A DNA stretch of 64,000 nucleotides, taken from contig NZ_FNDJ01000024.1 in the NCBI RefSeq assembly GCF_900099965.1, positions 100,845 to 164,844 of the forward strand, read 5' to 3'. This document shows positions 56,975-64,000 of this stretch, in pieces. The position numbers were made by a program, and so were the translations under genes. The stretch comes from Nonomuraea jiangxiensis (GTDB lineage Bacteria; Actinomycetota; Actinomycetes; Streptosporangiales; Streptosporangiaceae). Each line of letters begins with the position of its first letter. Position 1 is the first letter of the stretch. Under the pieces are notes generated by a model, which did no database searches, was not told the origin of the DNA, and saw only the letters and a program-made list of their open reading frames with translations.

Positions 56975-58543
56975 TTAGGATCGTTGCCAGCGGATCTCGC
57001 CACCGACGACGCTGGTCAAGACCTTCGTGTGAGGGATGGAGTCGATGTCTGCGGTGAAGGGGTCGGTGTCCACGGCGATCAGGTCGGCGAGCCGCCCGGG
57101 CGTGAGCACGCCCTTGCGGCCCTCCTCCCCCGCCGCGTAGGCGGACCCCAGGGTGTGCGCGATCAGCGCCTCGCCGACGCTGAGCCGCTGCTCCGGCTGC
57201 CAGCCGCCGGGCGGCGTGCCGTCCGTCCGGGTACGGGTCACCGCGGCGTGCAGCGCGACGAACGGGTTGGGGTGCTCGACCGGCGCGTCGGACCCGAAGG
57301 CCAGCGGGACCCCGGCGTTCAGCATCGTGCGCCAGGCGTAGGAGGCGAGGTCCTGGCCGGCGAGCAGGGTGGACACCAGGTCCATGTCGCTCGTGCAGTG
57401 GACCGGCTGCATGGAGGCGACGACGCCGAGCCGGGCCATCCTGGTGATGTCCGCCCGGCGTACGTGCTGGGCGTGCTCGATGCGGTAGCGCAGGCCCGCG
57501 GGCCGCCCGGCCTGCTCGTAGGCGTCGATGACCAGCCGGTTGGCCTGGTCGCCGATGGCGTGCGTGGCCACCGCGATCCCCGCGGCCGAGGCGGTGCGGA
57601 TCAGCTTCACCAGGTCGTCGTACGGCGTGACGGCGATGCCGTGGTTGCCCTCGTCGCCGGCGAACCCGTCGATCATGTGGCAGGTGTGCGAGCCGAGCGC
57701 CCCGTCGCTGAACAGCTTCACCGGGCCGGTACGGAACCAGTCGTCCCCGTCCCCGGTGCGGCGGCCCTCGTCGATCGCGGCCTCCAGGTGGTCGACCGGG
57801 ATCGCCTTGTGCACCCGCAGCTTCAGCGCCCCCTCGTCCCGCAGCCGCAGGTAGGCGTCGCGGCAGTCCTCGCCGTCGATGTCGTGCACGCTGGTCAGGC
57901 CGAGCGCCAGCAGGTCCTCCTGGGCCGCGCGCAGTTCGGCCACCAGGTCGCCTTCCGCGCCCAGCGCCCGCAGCGGGTAGGAGGCCGACTCGCGCAGGAT
58001 GCCGGTCGGCTCGCCGTGCTCGTCCCTGACGATCTGGCCGCCGACCGGGTCGGGGGTGGTCCGGTCAATGCCGATGAGCTCCAGTGCCCGCGAGTTGGCC
58101 CATACGGTGTGGCCGTCCACGCTGGGCAGCGCGGCGGGCCGGTCGGGGCAGACGGAGTCGAGCGCGTACCGGTCGGGCTGGACCGGGCGGTCCCATACGT
58201 TGCTGTTCCACCGCCCGCCGGACAGCCACGCGCCGGGCGCGAGCCGGGCGGCGTGCTCGGCGATCGCGGCCAGCGCCTCCTCCAGGGAGCGGGCCCGGCG
58301 CAGGTCCACCTGACTGAGCTCGCGGGCGTAGTTGGCGGTGTGGATGTGGGCGTCGTAGAGGCCGGGGATGACCGCCGCGCCGTCCAGGTCCACCAGCTCT
58401 GCGCCGCCGCCGACCGCGGCGCGCACCTCCGCCTCGGTGCCGACCGCGACGATCTCCGCGCCGTCCGCGGCCAGTGCCTCGGCGGGCGGATGTTGCAGGT
58501 CACCGGTGTGGATCCGGGCGTTCCTGAAGACGCGAATCGTCAT
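56975..58543 (-). CDS. YtcJ-like metal-dependent amidohydrolase, family 3 (522 aa)
   Basis: TIM-barrel amidohydrolase. Metal-binding DAHIHTANY follows the N-terminal beta-sandwich (near residue 67). VDGHTVWANSRALELIGI is diagnostic for the YtcJ/amidohydrolase-3 group. The likely bridging lysine is in GPVKLFSDGALGSHT, with later ligands in VATHAIGDQA, RIEHAQHV and FGSDAPVEHPNPF. Relatives act on N-acyl amino acids, amides or exoenzyme-released conjugates. The ATG at 58543 has GAGAGG five bases upstream. It leads an operon with an amino acid importer, divergent from a LysR gene. No signal peptide. Confidence 0.9.
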   Translation of the reverse strand: MTIRVFRNARIHTGDLQHPPAEALAADGAEIVAVGTEAEVRAAVGGGAELVDLDGAAVIPGLYDAHIHTANYARELSQVDLRRARSLEEALAAIAEHAARLAPGAWLSGGRWNSNVWDRPVQPDRYALDSVCPDRPAALPSVDGHTVWANSRALELIGIDRTTPDPVGGQIVRDEHGEPTGILRESASYPLRALGAEGDLVAELRAAQEDLLALGLTSVHDIDGEDCRDAYLRLRDEGALKLRVHKAIPVDHLEAAIDEGRRTGDGDDWFRTGPVKLFSDGALGSHTCHMIDGFAGDEGNHGIAVTPYDDLVKLIRTASAAGIAVATHAIGDQANRLVIDAYEQAGRPAGLRYRIEHAQHVRRADITRMARLGVVASMQPVHCTSDMDLVSTLLAGQDLASYAWRTMLNAGVPLAFGSDAPVEHPNPFVALHAAVTRTRTDGTPPGGWQPEQRLSVGEALIAHTLGSAYAAGEEGRKGVLTPGRLADLIAVDTDPFTADIDSIPHTKVLTSVVGGEIRWQRS

Positions 58544-58571
58544 ACCAGCCTCTCGATCAAATGGTGGGAAC

Positions 58572-58622
58572 ACTGTAAGACGCCCGCACTAGAGTCTGAA
58601 GGCGGTGATATACGACATTTCA
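58572..58622 (-). promoter_or_regulatory. Operon promoter with upstream LysR box
   Basis: On the minus strand, TTCAGA (58600-58595), a 17-base spacer and TACAGT (58577-58572) form a promoter about 22 bases ahead of the amidohydrolase start. Just upstream, TGA-N11-TCA (58606-58622) is a classical T-N11-A LysR binding motif, placed for activation of the operon and autocontrol of lysR. Confidence 0.65.
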
Positions 58623-58646
58623 TACCTCTGAGGTGAAGCAACTCTT

Positions 58647-59534
58647 ATGCTCAAGCCGGAACATCTGAGGACGCTGACCGAGGTGATCCAGCGCGGGTCC
58701 TTCGCCGCCGCGGCCAACCGGCTCGGGTACACCGCCTCCGCGGTCTCCCAGCAGATGGCCATCCTGGAGCGCAAGACCGGTGTGCGCCTGTTCCACCGGT
58801 CGGCCCGCAGGGTGCTGCCGACCAGCGCTGCGGAGGTGATGGCGCGGCACGCCGCGATCGTCCTGGCCGACATGGACCGGCTGATCGCCGCCGTCGAACG
58901 GACGCACAGGAACACCAAGCAGGAGATCCGGCTCGGGGTCTTCCCGAGCTTCGGCCTGAACGTGCTCCCGGGCCTGCTGCGGGAGATGGAGCCGGAGGAT
59001 CGCGCGGAGTTCAAGGTGTCGGTGGCCGAGCCGTCGCAGCTCATCCCCGGTCTCGGCGTCGGCGGGGAGCTGGACGCGGCGATCGTCTACCAGGTGGGCA
59101 ACTCCGGGCTGTCCTGGCCGTCCTCGGTGCAGCGGCGGTGGATCGCCGAGGACCCCTTCCGGGTCGTCCTGCCCCGGGCCTGGCCCAGCCTCGCCCCGTA
59201 CGACGTGGAGCAGTTCGTGGACCTGCCGTGGATCATGCACCATCCGGCCAGCAGCGACGCCTCCGTCCTGGACGGGGTGCTGAACCGGTGGAACCTGCAC
59301 CCGCGCGTGGTCGCCCACTCCGACGACTTCAGCGCGACGCTGGCGATGGTGGGCGCGTCCCTGGGCGCGGCGCTCGTTCCCGAACTGGCGCTGCGCGGGC
59401 GGCCCGAGGACGTCGTCGTGGTCGACGCCCCCTGGCTGAACGTCAGCCGCAGCATCTTCGCCCTCTACCTTCCCGACCGCGAAACGGCCCGCCTCCGCCT
59501 GCTCTTCGACGCCCTCACCGCCACCTGCGCCTGA
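58647..59534 (+). CDS. LysR-family transcriptional regulator (295 aa)
   Basis: The N-terminal LysR HTH (LRTLTEVIQRGSFAAAANRLG, ASAVSQQMAILERKTGVRLF) is followed by a periplasmic-binding-like effector domain (IRLGVFPSFGLNVLPGLLREME, DAAIVYQV, ATLAMVGASLGAALVPELAL). It is divergent from the amidohydrolase/amino acid importer operon with a T-N11-A box between, so it is the expected activator. The effector is probably the imported compound. The ribosome site is weak: GAGGTG lies about twelve bases before the ATG. A hairpin follows 25 bases after the stop. Confidence 0.92.
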   Translation: MLKPEHLRTLTEVIQRGSFAAAANRLGYTASAVSQQMAILERKTGVRLFHRSARRVLPTSAAEVMARHAAIVLADMDRLIAAVERTHRNTKQEIRLGVFPSFGLNVLPGLLREMEPEDRAEFKVSVAEPSQLIPGLGVGGELDAAIVYQVGNSGLSWPSSVQRRWIAEDPFRVVLPRAWPSLAPYDVEQFVDLPWIMHHPASSDASVLDGVLNRWNLHPRVVAHSDDFSATLAMVGASLGAALVPELALRGRPEDVVVVDAPWLNVSRSIFALYLPDRETARLRLLFDALTATCA

Positions 59535-59559
59535 CGTGCCCCGCACACCACGCCGCCCG

Positions 59560-59585
59560 GCTCGCGCGGTACCCGGCGCGCGAGC
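59560..59585 (+). terminator. Hairpin terminator after lysR
   Basis: GCTCGCGC (59560-59567) and GCGCGAGC (59578-59585) form an 8-bp GC stem around a ten-base loop, 25 bases after the lysR stop. It has no U-tract. Confidence 0.5.
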
Positions 59586-59694
59586 GAGGAGCGGGCGCGA
59601 TGGGCTGTCGGCCGGAGGGCGGCGGAGGTGGGCGAACGTGTTTGTGGTAGACCTTGCATGATGCGGCGGCCGGGCGGCGTGGTCGGCTCGGTCT

Positions 59695-59711
59695 TTGTGG
59701 GGTTCCCACAA
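59695..59711. promoter_or_regulatory. TTGTGGG-GTT-CCCACAA palindrome, candidate operator
   Basis: Perfect 7-bp arms around a three-base centre, about 60 bases upstream of the likely promoter of the carboxylase gene. The outer TTGTG/CACAA resembles Rex-type redox operators but the inner bases differ, so the regulator is open. A role as terminator is less likely without a U-tract. Confidence 0.4.
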
Positions 59712-59783
59712 CGCAATAGCTCTGCCATGCGCGATGCGGGACATTGGTGTACCAGGCGCCGATCTAGCAGGGTATAGACAGGT

Positions 59784-59817
59784 GCAGGCGACGTTCCGAG
59801 ACCCGGACGTCGCCTGC
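59784..59817 (+). promoter_or_regulatory. 5'-leader hairpin of the carboxylase mRNA
   Basis: GCAGGCGACGT (59784-59794) pairs perfectly with ACGTCGCCTGC (59807-59817) around a 12-base loop. If TATAGA at 59773-59778 is the -10 box, the transcript would begin at the hairpin itself. The structure ends 30 bases before the GTG, leaving the ribosome site free. It may protect the mRNA 5' end or serve as a regulatory element. Confidence 0.5.
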
Positions 59818-59847
59818 TGTGCTTCGGGTAGTGGGGAGGCTCAACCG

Positions 59848-64000
<4,153 letters not shown>

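Larger units (their letters stand above)
59535..59847. other. Non-coding stretch upstream of the carboxylase gene
   Basis: These 313 bases contain no convincing gene. They hold a probable lysR terminator (GCTCGCGC at 59560-59567 pairing with GCGCGAGC at 59578-59585), a 17-bp palindrome at 59695-59711, a -10-like TATAGA at 59773-59778 and an 11-bp-stem hairpin at 59784-59817. The GGGGAGG ribosome site of the carboxylase gene closes the stretch. Confidence 0.7.

Overview
The window is chromosomal DNA of a high-GC actinobacterium. Nearly every gene has G or C at the third codon position. GTG and TTG starts are common. DnaE is of the long actinobacterial DnaE1 type with an intact PHP domain, and the regulator repertoire (TetR, GntR, WYL, ROK, MarR, LysR, with three P450 genes) fits a soil actinomycete. 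A filamentous family such as Streptosporangiaceae or Streptomycetaceae is an inference from style, not proven. I see no rRNA, tRNA, CRISPR array, insertion sequence or prophage.

Layout. 1-5.1 kb: the end of an SDR-like gene, a P450 and dnaE. 5.2-10.7 kb: a WYL regulator divergent from a UvrA-like ATPase, a hydrolase, then an ArsR-SRPBCC fusion coupled to a RibD-type reductase. 10.7-15.9 kb: a TetR/micro-ORF/P450 operon, a small membrane protein with its own micro-ORF, an ABC-2 exporter and an orphan histidine kinase. 16.1-22.7 kb: a ROK regulator with a sugar ABC importer lacking its ATPase, and an S9 peptidase. 22.8-25.4 kb: a broken nitrilase gene, and a GntR-TetR hybrid regulator divergent from a hydrolase. 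25.5-32.3 kb: aceE, a GntR/FCD regulator, small proteins, fmdB-fmdA and a MarR. 32.5-42.4 kb: an SPW protein, a fused FAD/Fe-S dehydrogenase, an enolase-superfamily enzyme, an AraC-VOC pair, an RsbA-like regulator, terC behind a likely manganese riboswitch, and TetR plus a CYP105-like P450.

42.5-49.5 kb is the most intriguing block. Five genes (Fe-S protein, FAD oxidase, an unrecognised 84-residue protein, APC permease, LLM flavin oxidoreductase) overlap at every junction. They lie divergent from a GntR gene and a soluble Cache-domain protein. This looks like an uncharacterised uptake-and-oxidation pathway with its own ligand sensing.

49.5-59.5 kb: a Tat-type M20 amidohydrolase, an MFS-TetR efflux operon, hemerythrin, a cysteine hydrolase, and a LysR-controlled operon of an amidohydrolase with an amino-acid ABC importer. 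From 59.8 kb to the end runs an incomplete single-chain acetyl-CoA-carboxylase-type enzyme.

Regulatory DNA is unusually legible. Several genes have a TANNNT hexamer six or seven bases before the start codon, indicating leaderless mRNAs. Many divergent gaps hold clear palindromic operators, and convergent gaps hold strong hairpin terminators.
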